Source: Bradyrhizobium arachidis (GTDB taxonomy: Bacteria; Pseudomonadota; Alphaproteobacteria; Rhizobiales; Xanthobacteraceae). Taken from it: 64,000 nucleotides of DNA. The translations under genes were made by a program, and so were the position numbers. The notes beneath the pieces were generated by a model. The model did not search any database and had not been told where the DNA came from. It saw nothing but the letters and a program-made list of their open reading frames with translations. Where the stretch lies: positions 6,572,001 to 6,636,000 of the forward strand of contig NZ_CP030050.1 in NCBI RefSeq assembly GCF_015291705.1. The letters run 5' to 3'. Positions 1-8,045 of the stretch are shown one piece after another. The stretch's first letter is position 1. Each line of letters starts with the position of its first letter.

Positions 1-171
1 GCCACGCGGCGCGGGCGCGGCGGGGGCTGCGGGTGCCGCAGCCGGGGCAGGCTCGACCTTCGGCTTGGGCGGCTTGCCGTACTGGCCGATCGGCCCGAGG
101 ACCACGGCGACCGCAAGCACGATCGCCGCGACGATCGCGCCCAGAATGCCCCCCACCGACTCAGACGACAT
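1..171 (-). CDS. Membrane-anchored Ala/Pro-rich protein, 3' end cut by window
   Basis: The first 57 codons of a minus-strand gene are visible and the rest lies outside the window. The product starts MSSESVGGILGAIVAAIVLA and has one hydrophobic helix at about residues 8-27. This is followed by a Lys/Pro stretch and a run of Ala and Pro (about residues 33-55), as in the linker of a single-pass envelope protein. No catalytic motif is visible in this part and I do not recognise the family. GGAAGGGTTTCC upstream offers a weak ribosome site. The Ala/Pro linker may lead to a periplasmic domain, but that is inference. Confidence 0.6.
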   Translation of the reverse strand, partial: MSSESVGGILGAIVAAIVLAVAVVLGPIGQYGKPPKPKVEPAPAAAPAAPAAPAPRG

Positions 172-311
172 GGAAACCCTTCCGTGTTCCAGATGCGGCG
201 AGTGATACCACGGATGCGCGCTGCACCGGAAGGCCCCGGGCAAATGGCGCGGAGCGAATGAGGAAGGCCTGCCCTTTTTGCCCTATTCGCCATGGGCCAT
301 TCGCCACTCGC

Positions 312-692
312 CTACTTCGCCGGCGCGCGGCGCTTGACGAAGGCCGTGACGATGTCCTTCTGCGCCGACTCGACCGCCCTGTTCGCGGTGGCGAGATGCG
401 CGCCGGAATCGATGTTCGGGTATTGCGTGGTGAGATAGTCAAGCAGCGCCACCCGGTAATACTGCCGTTCCGACGGACAGGCGCCGGCGACCGAGCGGCC
501 GAAATCCTGTTCCGACAGACCCTGATTGCTGTCGCGCGAATATTCCCGCGCCAGGCAATGCCAGTAATCGTCGCGGCCCTGCTGGGCGAGCTTCTGTGCG
601 CTCTTTGCGTCATCGTCATCCGCCATGGCCGAAGATATCATGGCAGCAGATGTCATCATGACGAGCGCCGCTCCCACCACCAGCATCCGCAT
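312..692 (-). CDS. Small secreted protein of unknown function
   Basis: This 126-residue protein begins with a classic Sec signal peptide: MRM, a hydrophobic stretch with an SSAMA cleavage region at about residues 21-25, then an acidic DDDDAK start to the mature part. The mature part is charged, has two Cys (around residues 46 and 72) and no transmembrane segment, so it should be periplasmic. The start at 692 is supported by AAGGAG six bases upstream. I do not recognise the family. The next gene at 808 is divergent, leaving about 115 bp for both promoters. Confidence 0.7.
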   Translation of the reverse strand: MRMLVVGAALVMMTSAAMISSAMADDDDAKSAQKLAQQGRDDYWHCLAREYSRDSNQGLSEQDFGRSVAGACPSERQYYRVALLDYLTTQYPNIDSGAHLATANRAVESAQKDIVTAFVKRRAPAK

Positions 693-807
693 CTTGTTCT
701 CCTTTTTCGCGGGTCACCTCGCAAGCTTAGACCGGGGGCGGCAACTGGCCAATCACATCTGGTTTGATTAGGATGAGGTCCCTCCCCGTCGATGCGAGAT
801 TCCTCCC

Positions 808-1629
808 GTGGCCAAAGCAAAAACCGCGTCCAAAAAATCCGGCAACATCTTCATCGGCATCGGCGGCTGGACCTTCGAGCCCTGGCGCGGCGTGTTCTAT
901 CCGGAGAAGCTGACGCAAGCGAAGGAGCTGTCCTATGCCGCTTCGAAGCTGACCTCGATCGAGATCAACGGTACTTATTACGGCTCGCAGAAGCCGGAGA
1001 GCTTTCGCAAATGGGCGAGCGAAGTCCCTGACGGATTCGTATTCTCCGTGAAGGGGCCGCGCTTCGCCACCAATCGCCGCGTGCTCGCCGAGGCCGGCGA
1101 TTCCATCAAGCGGTTCTACGATTCCGGTGTGCTGGAGCTCGGCGACCGGCTCGGGCCAGTGCTCTGGCAGTTCGCGCCGACCAAGAAGTTCGACGGCGCC
1201 GATTTCGGCAAGTTCCTGGAGCTGCTGCCGCGCAAGCTCGACGGTCGCGCGCTGCGCCACGTCGTCGAGGTCCGCCACGACAGCTTCTGCACGCCGGATT
1301 TCATCGCGCTGATCCGCGAGTTCGAGACGCCGGTGGTGTTCGCCGAGCACGGCAAATATCCGGCGATCGCCGATGTCGCCAGCGATTTTGTTTACGCGCG
1401 ATTGCAGAAGGGTAACGACGAGCTGAAGACCTGCTATCCGCCGAAGCAGCTCGATGCCTGGGCCGAGCGCTTTCAGGCCTGGGCCTCCGGCAGTGAACCG
1501 GATGACCTGCCAAAGGTTGACAAGGCCAAGCCGAAGAAGGAGCCACGCGACGTGTTCGCTTATGTCATCCACGAGGGCAAGGTGCGCGCGCCGCACGGCG
1601 CCATGGAACTGATCGCGCGGGTGAGCTGA
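808..1629 (+). CDS. DUF72 (YecE-like) family protein
   Basis: The 273-residue product matches the DUF72/YecE TIM-barrel-like family: FIGIGGWTFEPWRGVFYP near the N terminus (about residues 13-30), then SIEINGTYYGSQ and FVFSVKGPRFATN, which are hallmark stretches of this family. The biochemical role of DUF72 is not established; weak relation to endonuclease-IV-like barrels has been suggested. The start is GTG at 808, since the family N terminus begins a few residues later and no ATG fits. It lies 8 bp before a DUF488 gene on the same strand, a pairing that suggests one transcript and a joint function. Confidence 0.85.
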   Translation: MAKAKTASKKSGNIFIGIGGWTFEPWRGVFYPEKLTQAKELSYAASKLTSIEINGTYYGSQKPESFRKWASEVPDGFVFSVKGPRFATNRRVLAEAGDSIKRFYDSGVLELGDRLGPVLWQFAPTKKFDGADFGKFLELLPRKLDGRALRHVVEVRHDSFCTPDFIALIREFETPVVFAEHGKYPAIADVASDFVYARLQKGNDELKTCYPPKQLDAWAERFQAWASGSEPDDLPKVDKAKPKKEPRDVFAYVIHEGKVRAPHGAMELIARVS

Positions 1630-1637
1630 GGTGATCG

Positions 1638-2099
1638 ATGGCAAAGGCGAAGAAGCTCTTCACCATCGGCTATGAGCAGACGCCGCCCAAGGCCGTGCTG
1701 GACGAGCTGGAACACGCCGGCGTCAAGCTCGTGGTCGACGTGCGCGCGGTGACGTCGTCGCGCCGGCCGGGCTTTTCCAAGAAGCAGCTCGCCGCGGGCT
1801 TGGACGAGCGCGGCATCGCCTATGTCCATCTCGCAGCCCTCGGTACGCCGAAGGAAGGCCGGCTTGCCGCGCGTAGCGGGCAATACGACGTGCTGGAGAA
1901 GATCTTCTCGAAGCACCTGAAGGCGCCCGAGGCCAAAGAGGCGATGGACGAGCTCTCGGCGCTGGTGAAAAAGGCGGGGCCCGTGTGCCTGCTCTGCTAC
2001 GAGCGCGATCACACCCACTGCCACCGCCAGATGATCGCGGAGATCATCGAGGAGCGCGATGGGGTGGCGGTGAAGAATCTGGCGGGGCGGCAGGTGTAG
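1638..2099 (+). CDS. DUF488 family protein
   Basis: The 153-residue product has the DUF488 pattern: FTIGYEQTPPKAVLDEL at the N terminus, LVVDVRAVTSSRRPGFSKK, and a C-terminal VCLLCYERDHTHCHRQMI with Cys/His residues. The function of the family is unknown. The start has a good ribosome site (GAGGTGATCG) just upstream. It follows the DUF72 gene by 8 bp and is followed by a palindromic repeat at 2111, which may end the transcript. DUF72 and DUF488 genes are often neighbours, so a shared nucleic-acid or repair-related role is possible, but nothing in the sequence proves it. Confidence 0.85.
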   Translation: MAKAKKLFTIGYEQTPPKAVLDELEHAGVKLVVDVRAVTSSRRPGFSKKQLAAGLDERGIAYVHLAALGTPKEGRLAARSGQYDVLEKIFSKHLKAPEAKEAMDELSALVKKAGPVCLLCYERDHTHCHRQMIAEIIEERDGVAVKNLAGRQV

Positions 2100-2110
2100 C
2101 CACCTCCGCC

Positions 2111-2213
2111 GTCATTCCGGGGCGCGCGCAGCGCGAGCCCGGAATCCATTCATCCACCAACTCTGCCGCCCGATGGATTCCGGGCTCAGCGCTTCGCGCT
2201 GCCCCGGAATGAC
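2111..2213. repeat. Palindromic repeat, GTCATTCCGGGG family, copy 1
   Basis: A 103-bp element begins GTCATTCCGGGG and ends with the inverse CCCCGGAATGAC. An inner inverted pair around CCCGGAATCCAT/ATGGATTCCGGG gives a long cruciform. It lies between the convergent DUF488 and PhzF genes, where it could act as a two-way terminator. Other members in this window are at 7948, 14732, 19312 and, as a half copy, 24750. Confidence 0.85.
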
Positions 2214-2226
2214 GAGCGGAAAGAGC

Positions 2227-3141
2227 TCACCCCTCCCCCGCCAGCTTGAACGTCCCTTCCATCATCTGCACGCAGCTGCCGCCGACATGCGCGGACACGA
2301 TCTTGCCGCCCTGCTTGCGCACGCGCGTCTGGAGGATGCTGGGCCGGCCCATGTCGAAGCCCTGGCCGATGGTGAGCTTCAATTCACCGTCACGCGTGGG
2401 ATCGAGATCGGCAAACAGCGCCGCGGCGGCGACCGTGGCGCTGCCGGTGGCGGGGTCCTCGACGAGACCGCTGGCGCCGCGCATGAACATCCGCGCCTGC
2501 CGCTCGCAAGGCGCCTCCGCCGGCGGCACGTCGCGCGTATAGAACCACACCGAGCGGGCACCGTCGCGCGGCAAGACCTTGCCGTAGGCTAGAGCGTCGG
2601 GCCGCGCCCGCTTCAGCGCCTCGCGCGAATGCAGCTCCATCACCACGAACGCGTTTCCGACGGTAACGACATGTGGTGCGTGGTTGTCGGTCTTGACGTC
2701 ATCCGCACTCAGCGAGATGCAGCTTGCGGCTTCAGCAGGCGACAGCGGCACATGCCGCACCAACGGCTGCGGTGCGGTGAGCTCGGTCCTGATCACCCGG
2801 CCCTGCTCTCGCACGATCTCGACCGGCACGAGGCCAGCCTTCTCCTCGAACAGCAGGCGCGGTTTCGGCTCTTTCGCCATCGAGGCCAGCACGAAGGCAG
2901 TGCCGACATTGGGATGGCCGGCAAAGGCGATCTCCAGCACCGGCGTGAAGATGCGAACCTCGGCGTCATTGGCCTTGTCGCGCGGCGGCAGTACGAAGGT
3001 CGTCTCGGAATAGTTGAACTCGGTCGCGATCGCCTGCATCTGCGTGGTCGACAAGCCGCCGGCATCGAGCACCACGGCGAGCTGATTGCCGCCGAAGGCG
3101 CGGTCGGTGAACACGTCGACGGTGATGTAGCGGCGCTGCAT
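2227..3141 (-). CDS. PhzF family protein (isomerase/epimerase fold)
   Basis: The 304-residue product has the PhzF/DapF-fold signatures: YITVDVFTDRAFGGNQLAVV at the start, EFNYSETTFVLPP with the family's catalytic Glu, GHPNVGTAFVLA, and near the C terminus EDPATGSATVAAAAL. PhzF-like proteins isomerise small metabolites; the substrate here is unknown. An in-frame reading further upstream exists, but MQRRYITVD at 3141 fits the family N terminus. It lies downstream of the amidohydrolase (gap about 120 bp) on the same strand and may be the last gene of the GntR-controlled cluster or have its own promoter. Confidence 0.88.
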   Translation of the reverse strand: MQRRYITVDVFTDRAFGGNQLAVVLDAGGLSTTQMQAIATEFNYSETTFVLPPRDKANDAEVRIFTPVLEIAFAGHPNVGTAFVLASMAKEPKPRLLFEEKAGLVPVEIVREQGRVIRTELTAPQPLVRHVPLSPAEAASCISLSADDVKTDNHAPHVVTVGNAFVVMELHSREALKRARPDALAYGKVLPRDGARSVWFYTRDVPPAEAPCERQARMFMRGASGLVEDPATGSATVAAAALFADLDPTRDGELKLTIGQGFDMGRPSILQTRVRKQGGKIVSAHVGGSCVQMMEGTFKLAGEG

Positions 3142-3263
3142 CGTCACTTCCCCATGCAAGTCGCGGCCACGACCGGCCGCATCGCGCGGCAGTCTACAGG
3201 CCGGCGACATCGTCCGTCATGCCCCAAAATTGAGTGCAATCGGAGCAATGGCGCAAGGGGGAG

Positions 3264-4157
3264 TCAGAAGCGGAAGAGCGACCGTGGTGACGCCAACACT
3301 TGCGCCCGCTCGCTCGCTTCAGAAATCAGCGTGTCGAGAAATTGCCGGTTCTTCTGGTAGCTCTGCGAAGCCTCGAACTGCGTGTGCGGCCAATCGCTGC
3401 CCCACAACAGGCGATCCACGCCGTAGGCGTCGCGCAGCAGCGGATAGGCCGCCTTCGCAAAATCTTCGCCGATCGCGCCGTTGCGATACGGCGCGGAGAT
3501 CTTGACCCAGACGTTCTTCGTCGCGCCGAGTTTCAGCACAGACCGGAAGCCGGGATCGGCGATACCGAGCTTCGGATCCGGCAGCGCGTAGTGATCGAGC
3601 ACGACGGTAACACCGTGATCGAGCAGCTGCGGCGCGAGCACCGCGAGATCGGACGCATTGCGCTGGACCTCGACCTGCCAGCCCATGGCTTTCACGTTTG
3701 CGAGCAGCGCCGTCCATTCGCGGGCGGCGAGATCAGGCAAGGGCTGGCCGACGAGATTGAGACGAATGCCGACCGCGCCGGCGCGGTCGAGCGCGCGCAG
3801 CTCGTCCGCGGTGATGGTGGGATCGACCACGGCAATGCCGCGCAGGCGCCCAGCCGCCTGCTTCAGGCATTCGACCAGATAGGAATTGTCGGTGCCGAGA
3901 AAGCTCGGCTGCACCAGCACGCCATTCGTCATGCCGTTGCGATCGAGCTGCTCCAGATACAGCGGCAGCGGCGCGTCGTAGTCCGGCGCATAGCGCCGGC
4001 CCGGAGCGAGCTTGAGGCCGCGGTGGAAGACATGGGCGTGGGTGTCGATATCGGGCAAGGCCGCCTCACTCCTGGCTGTGGTCGCAACCACCGTGGCGAG
4101 CGACGCAAGGCCCGCGCCGAACTGGCGACGCGTGAGGCCGCGCTGGGCGAATGTCAT
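3264..4157 (-). CDS. Tat-exported amidohydrolase-2 family hydrolase
   Basis: This 297-residue protein starts with a twin-arginine signal (GLTRRQFGAGLASLATVVA), predicting folded export to the periplasm. The mature part is a TIM-barrel amidohydrolase: DIDTHAHVF (metal-binding HxH), later VVLDHYALPDP and LLWGSDWPHTQFE with the conserved Asp near the end. The overall pattern resembles the 2-pyrone-4,6-dicarboxylate hydrolase (LigI) branch, so a lactone or cyclic-acid substrate is plausible. The start at 4157 places the RR motif at residues 10-11. It begins 22 bp after the MFS gene ends and is likely co-transcribed with it. Tat export of such a hydrolase is unusual. Confidence 0.85.
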   Translation of the reverse strand: MTFAQRGLTRRQFGAGLASLATVVATTARSEAALPDIDTHAHVFHRGLKLAPGRRYAPDYDAPLPLYLEQLDRNGMTNGVLVQPSFLGTDNSYLVECLKQAAGRLRGIAVVDPTITADELRALDRAGAVGIRLNLVGQPLPDLAAREWTALLANVKAMGWQVEVQRNASDLAVLAPQLLDHGVTVVLDHYALPDPKLGIADPGFRSVLKLGATKNVWVKISAPYRNGAIGEDFAKAAYPLLRDAYGVDRLLWGSDWPHTQFEASQSYQKNRQFLDTLISEASERAQVLASPRSLFRF

Positions 4158-4179
4158 GGTGGCTACTCCCCATCTGTCG

Positions 4180-5421
4180 TCAGGCGCGCGTCGCGGCGGT
4201 CTGCTCAAAAACCTTGCCGCGGGTCTCGGGGAGCATCAGCACCGCGATCAGCACCAGCGAATAAGCAAACGCCGCATCGATGCCGATCGCCGGTCCAAGC
4301 CCGATGTGATCGCTGAGGAAGCCGACCAGGAAGGGGAATGCCGCAGAGACGACGCGGCCGAAATTGTAGCAGAAGCCGACGCCGGTGCCGCGCACGCCGG
4401 CGGGATAGAGCTCGCTGAACAGCGCCGCCATGCTGGCCGGGATGCCGGCCGAGAAGAAGCCGAGCGGAAAGCCGAGCACCAGCATCTCGCCATTGGTCAG
4501 CGGCGCGAAGATGTAGATCAGCACCGTGATGATGCAGGCGCTGGCGAACAAGGCGACATTGGCCCGGCGGCCGATGCGGTCGCTGATGATGCCGCTCGCG
4601 ACGCAGCCGCAGAAGAAGGCGACGATGATGACGGCGAGATAGCCGCTGGAACCCAGCACCGACAGGTGCCGCACCTCGCGCAAGTATGTCGGCAGGAAGG
4701 TGGTGAGCGCGGCATACCCGCCATGGGCGCCGATGCCGAACAGGCCGCCGATCAGCGTCGAGCGCAGCACGTCGCGATGGAAGATGCCGGAGAGCGTGGC
4801 GAAGAACGGCGTCTTATCGGCGGCCACAGATCGCGGTGGCTCCTTCAGGCCGCGCCGGATGAAGATGATGAGGAGCGCCGGCAACAGCCCGAGCGCGAAC
4901 AGGAGTCGCCAGGCGATGTCTGCCGGCGCATAGGTGAACACGAGCGCCGAGAGCAGCACGGCGGCGCCCCAGCCCACCGCCCAGGCGCTCTGCACAGAGC
5001 CGAGTGCCTTGCCGCGATGCTCGGGCCGGATGATCTCGGCCATCAGCACCGCGCCGCAGGCCCATTCGGCGCCGAAGCCGAGGCCCTGGATCGCCTTGAG
5101 GATCAGGAGCTGGGTGTAGGTCATCGCGAAGGCGCAGGCGAAGGTCGCGAGCGCGAAGGTCGCGACCGTGATCTGAAGCGCCTTGACGCGGCCGAAGCGG
5201 TCGCCGAGCGCGCCGCCGATCCAGCCGCCGAACGCGCCGAAGAACAGCGTGATCGAACCGAGCAGGCCGGCATCGGCCTTGCTGATGCCGAAGGCCGCGA
5301 TCAGCGCGGGGATGGCGAGGCCGAACATCTGCACGTCGAGCGCATCCAGCGCCCAGCCGACAAAGCTTGCCCAGAACGTGCGCCGCTCCAGCGGCGAGCT
5401 TTCACTGTACCAGTTCGACAT
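4180..5421 (-). CDS. MFS transporter, aromatic/organic-acid symporter type
   Basis: The 413-residue membrane protein has about 12 hydrophobic helices. It shows the MFS loop motif GGALGDRFGRVKAL after helix 2 and a second copy, SGIISDRIGRRANV, in the second half. The opening FWASFVGWALDALDVQMFGL resembles the metabolite:proton symporter branch that includes aromatic-acid and sialic-acid carriers (D-x-x-D near helix 1). The substrate is unknown. It lies between the GntR gene (48 bp upstream) and the amidohydrolase (22 bp downstream), so it may take up the product of that periplasmic hydrolase. Confidence 0.88.
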   Translation of the reverse strand: MSNWYSESSPLERRTFWASFVGWALDALDVQMFGLAIPALIAAFGISKADAGLLGSITLFFGAFGGWIGGALGDRFGRVKALQITVATFALATFACAFAMTYTQLLILKAIQGLGFGAEWACGAVLMAEIIRPEHRGKALGSVQSAWAVGWGAAVLLSALVFTYAPADIAWRLLFALGLLPALLIIFIRRGLKEPPRSVAADKTPFFATLSGIFHRDVLRSTLIGGLFGIGAHGGYAALTTFLPTYLREVRHLSVLGSSGYLAVIIVAFFCGCVASGIISDRIGRRANVALFASACIITVLIYIFAPLTNGEMLVLGFPLGFFSAGIPASMAALFSELYPAGVRGTGVGFCYNFGRVVSAAFPFLVGFLSDHIGLGPAIGIDAAFAYSLVLIAVLMLPETRGKVFEQTAATRA

Positions 5422-5469
5422 GTTTCCACCCCTGTACTCGTTGTTGCTTGATGTCGTTGAAAGGCCGCG

Positions 5470-6201
5470 TCAGCGGATCTCCGCGTGGTAGCGGAAGCGA
5501 TCCGCCGGGCCACGCGAGCGGCGCCATTCGATCGGCCGCCGCTCGAGGTCGAGCGCAAGGCGTTCGATCACGATCAGCGGCGCGCCGGTCTCGAGCCTGA
5601 GCAGGCGCGCCTGCATCTCATTGGCGGTCTCGACCGTCAGGATTTCCTCGGCGGAGACCACCACCTCGCCGCAGCGCTCCTCGTAGAGCGGGTACAGCAA
5701 GTCGCCGAACTCGGCGGTGTCGATGTCGAGGATCTTTGCGAAGCGCGACTGCTGGAGCCAGATCTCTTCGGCGAGCAGCGGCACGTCGTCGATCAGACGC
5801 AGGCGCGACAGGCTGATCACGGGCTCGCCGACGGGAATGCGCAGCGCGGAGGCGACGGCCGAATTCGCCGGCACGCTTTTGCGGCGGATGATGCGGCTTT
5901 TAGGCACGCGCCGCTCGCCGCTCTCGGACTGGAAACGGAAGAAGCGGAACAGCGAGGAGTTGAAGCGCGCGCGGCGCACGAAGGTGCCGCGGCCCTGCTG
6001 GCGCTCCAGCACGGCATCGCTGACGAGCTGGTCGATCGCCTTGCGCACGGTGCCGATGGCGACGCCGTAATGCGCACCGAGCTCGGCCTCCGACGGGATC
6101 GGCTCGCCCGGCCGCCACTCATTGCGGTTGATCCGCGCGGCGAGGTCGTCGCGCAGGCGCTGGTAGCGCGGCAGGCGGTCGTCGTGCGGGGCTGCATTCA
6201 T
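5470..6201 (-). CDS. GntR/HutC family transcriptional regulator
   Basis: The 243-residue protein has an N-terminal winged helix at about residues 12-76 (RINRNEWRPGEPIPSEAEL, then VAIGTVRKAIDQLV and QGRGTFV) and a C-terminal UTRA ligand-binding domain with the family-typical R-S-RGPADRFRYHAEI ending. It should repress its own operon (MFS, amidohydrolase) and respond to a small ligand. The ATG at 6199-6201 lies inside a large inverted repeat and has no Shine-Dalgarno sequence; no later in-frame ATG precedes the wing-helix, so a leaderless mRNA is likely. Confidence 0.9.
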   Translation of the reverse strand: MNAAPHDDRLPRYQRLRDDLAARINRNEWRPGEPIPSEAELGAHYGVAIGTVRKAIDQLVSDAVLERQQGRGTFVRRARFNSSLFRFFRFQSESGERRVPKSRIIRRKSVPANSAVASALRIPVGEPVISLSRLRLIDDVPLLAEEIWLQQSRFAKILDIDTAEFGDLLYPLYEERCGEVVVSAEEILTVETANEMQARLLRLETGAPLIVIERLALDLERRPIEWRRSRGPADRFRYHAEIR

Positions 6202-6225
6202 CTAGTCATATAGATGACTAGATGA
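6198..6225. promoter_or_regulatory. Inverted-repeat operator of the GntR/HutC gene
   Basis: Two perfect 12-bp arms (TCATCTAGTCAT and its inverse ATGACTAGATGA) are separated by ATAG. The central ATAG spacer between short arms is like that of known HutC-subfamily operators (for example TGGTATAGACCA of PhnF/NagR type). The left arm contains the start codon of the regulator gene, so bound repressor would cover the initiation site. Confidence 0.8.
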
Positions 6226-6318
6226 GATGGGAGTCAAGCACTACGAAAATACCGCGCACGGGGAGAAGGTGGAAAGCGATGTCGGGCCGGCAGACCTGCC
6301 GGCCCGACGCCGCTCGCG

Positions 6319-6516
6319 TCAGTTTGTTGCCTTGGGCATGCAGGGCGGCTGCTTGTAAGGCGCCGAGGCAAACGCCCCTGCCGCTGGCGCTCTCACGCAA
6401 TCCGCAGTTGCCGAAGGCTGGGCGTGGCGCGGGATCACGTCGCGGGCGGCAGCGGCCTGCATCTGGCAGACGGCCGCAGCGATGAGGATGGCTGAGACAA
6501 GGGTCAATCGGGACAT
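6319..6516 (-). CDS. Small secreted two-cysteine protein
   Basis: A 65-residue product starts MSRLTLVSAILIAAAVCQMQ with a signal peptide and likely cleavage after AAAA at about residue 24. The mature peptide of about 41 residues has two Cys (around residues 40 and 59), which could form a disulfide. No family recognised. GGAG lies 6-7 bases before this ATG, which favours it over longer readings. It stands alone between the GntR gene (divergent upstream region) and the cyclase. Confidence 0.6.
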   Translation of the reverse strand: MSRLTLVSAILIAAAVCQMQAAAARDVIPRHAQPSATADCVRAPAAGAFASAPYKQPPCMPKATN

Positions 6517-6627
6517 GGATCTTCTCCGCATGGCAAACGGAAGCCGAGAGCTTTCGACTTCCTGAGTGCGAGAGCGGAAAACGAGGCGGGATATTTCATC
6601 ACGCGAATTCAACGAAATGCGAGCAGT

Positions 6628-7935
6628 CTATCCCAGTTGAAACACCGGCACCGGCCGCTCGTAGCCGCGCACCTCGACTTCGCCGAGCGCGACGGCATCC
6701 TTGCCGTCATCGCCGAGGGCCTCGCGCACCGACGCGGAGATCAACAGCTGCGAGCCGAACTCCTTGTTCAAAGCTTCCAGCCGCGAGGCGAAGTTCACGG
6801 TGTCGCCGATGACAGTGTATTCCTTGCGCCGGGGCGAGCCGATATTGCCGGCGACGACCTCGCCAAAATGGATGCCGATGCCGATCCGCAGCGGCCAGCT
6901 CGTCTCTGCATTGATGCGGTCCATCGCGGTCAGCATCTCGCGGCCGGCCGCGACCGCGCGATGCGCGGCATCCGAGGCCTCCAGCGGCGCGCCGAACAGG
7001 GCGAGAAAGCCGTCACCGAGAAACTTGTTCACGATGCCGCCCTCGCGATCGAGGATGTCGACCAGCACAGCGAAGGCGCCGTCGAGCCGGTCGACCACCT
7101 CCTGCGGCGTGCGCGACTGCGCCCCGGCGGTGAAGCCGCGGAAATCGACGAACATCACGGCGACGCGTCGGATATCGCCGCTGGCGCTGGTGCCCTCCGC
7201 CATCAGCCGTTCGACGACCTGCGGCGAGACGTGCTGGCCGAACAGGTTGGTGACGCGGTCGCGCGCGGTGGCCGCCGCGATGCTCGCGGCAAATTGCCGC
7301 CGCAACCGCGCGCCGACGGCTCCCGCCAGCACGCCGCAGATCAGGAGGATGACGCTGCGCACCGCGTGGAAATAGGTCTGTGGCTCGCCGACGCCGCTGT
7401 CAGGATCATAAATCAGCGCGACGGCGAACAGCTGCGACGCCGCGACAAAGCCAGTGAAGGTGGACAGCCAGAAATCGAGCCGCAGGGTCGAGAGGATGAC
7501 GAAGATGAAGTAGACCAGCGGCACCGCGAAGCCGAGCGCCTGGCTCGCGCCCATGGTCCGGATTTGCAGAAGGAGGATGAGCGTGGGCAGCGACGTCTCG
7601 ATGAGCGCACCGATGTAGCGCCGGGCCACCGGCAGATCGCGATTGAGCCTGAGGTTCCGCCTGATCTGGGCGTAAATCCACACCTCGAGCAGGATGAAGC
7701 CGATCAGAAGGCCGTATTCCTTGACGAGCCCGCCCGTACCACGCCAGACCCGGTTCACGACGGCAGGGTCGATCAAATACATCGTGGTGAGGAGGATGAT
7801 GATGACGCATCCGGTCATGATCAGCGCCCGCACCCGCAACAGCTCGGTGCGCAGCACCTCCCGCGTCAGCTCGCGCTCGTAATCCTCCGAGAGCACGGCA
7901 TGCTGCCGCGCCTTCCTGCTCGCAAACCTGGCCAT
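6628..7935 (-). CDS. Membrane-bound class III adenylate/guanylate cyclase
   Basis: The 435-residue protein has an N-terminal membrane half with about six helices (residues about 35-210) and a C-terminal class III nucleotidyl cyclase domain (about 255-430). The metal-binding Asp of MFVDFRGF, the NKFLGDGFLALFG segment and VIGDTVNFASRLEAL with the transition-state Asn and Arg are present, so it should be active, most likely on ATP. It would make cAMP in response to an unknown membrane signal. AGGGGGTGG precedes the start. It is monocistronic; the membrane cNMP-binding protein at 59355 is one possible receiver in this window. Confidence 0.9.
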   Translation of the reverse strand: MARFASRKARQHAVLSEDYERELTREVLRTELLRVRALIMTGCVIIILLTTMYLIDPAVVNRVWRGTGGLVKEYGLLIGFILLEVWIYAQIRRNLRLNRDLPVARRYIGALIETSLPTLILLLQIRTMGASQALGFAVPLVYFIFVILSTLRLDFWLSTFTGFVAASQLFAVALIYDPDSGVGEPQTYFHAVRSVILLICGVLAGAVGARLRRQFAASIAAATARDRVTNLFGQHVSPQVVERLMAEGTSASGDIRRVAVMFVDFRGFTAGAQSRTPQEVVDRLDGAFAVLVDILDREGGIVNKFLGDGFLALFGAPLEASDAAHRAVAAGREMLTAMDRINAETSWPLRIGIGIHFGEVVAGNIGSPRRKEYTVIGDTVNFASRLEALNKEFGSQLLISASVREALGDDGKDAVALGEVEVRGYERPVPVFQLG

Positions 7936-7947
7936 TCCACCCCCTAC

Positions 7948-8025
7948 TCATTCCGGGGCACGCGCAAGCGTGAACCCGGAATCTCGAGATTCCGGGTTCA
8001 ATGCTTTCGCTTCGCCCCGGAATGA
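7948..8025. repeat. Palindromic repeat, GTCATTCCGGGG family, copy 2
   Basis: A 78-bp member with ends TCATTCCGGGG and CCCCGGAATGA and an inner inverted repeat around CCCGGAATCTCGAGATTCCGGG. It lies between the ABC permease stop (8046) and the cyclase start (7935), both on the minus strand. Confidence 0.85.
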
Positions 8026-8045
8026 CTCTCAAGGGGCAGTTTGCC

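Noticed and set aside
4012..5451. A 479-codon plus-strand frame opposite the MFS gene, and similar long frames at 48994-50667, 54437-55678, 57883-59106 and 26286-28608
   Set aside because: All are antisense to well-supported genes and have the low-complexity composition of shadow frames in high-GC DNA.
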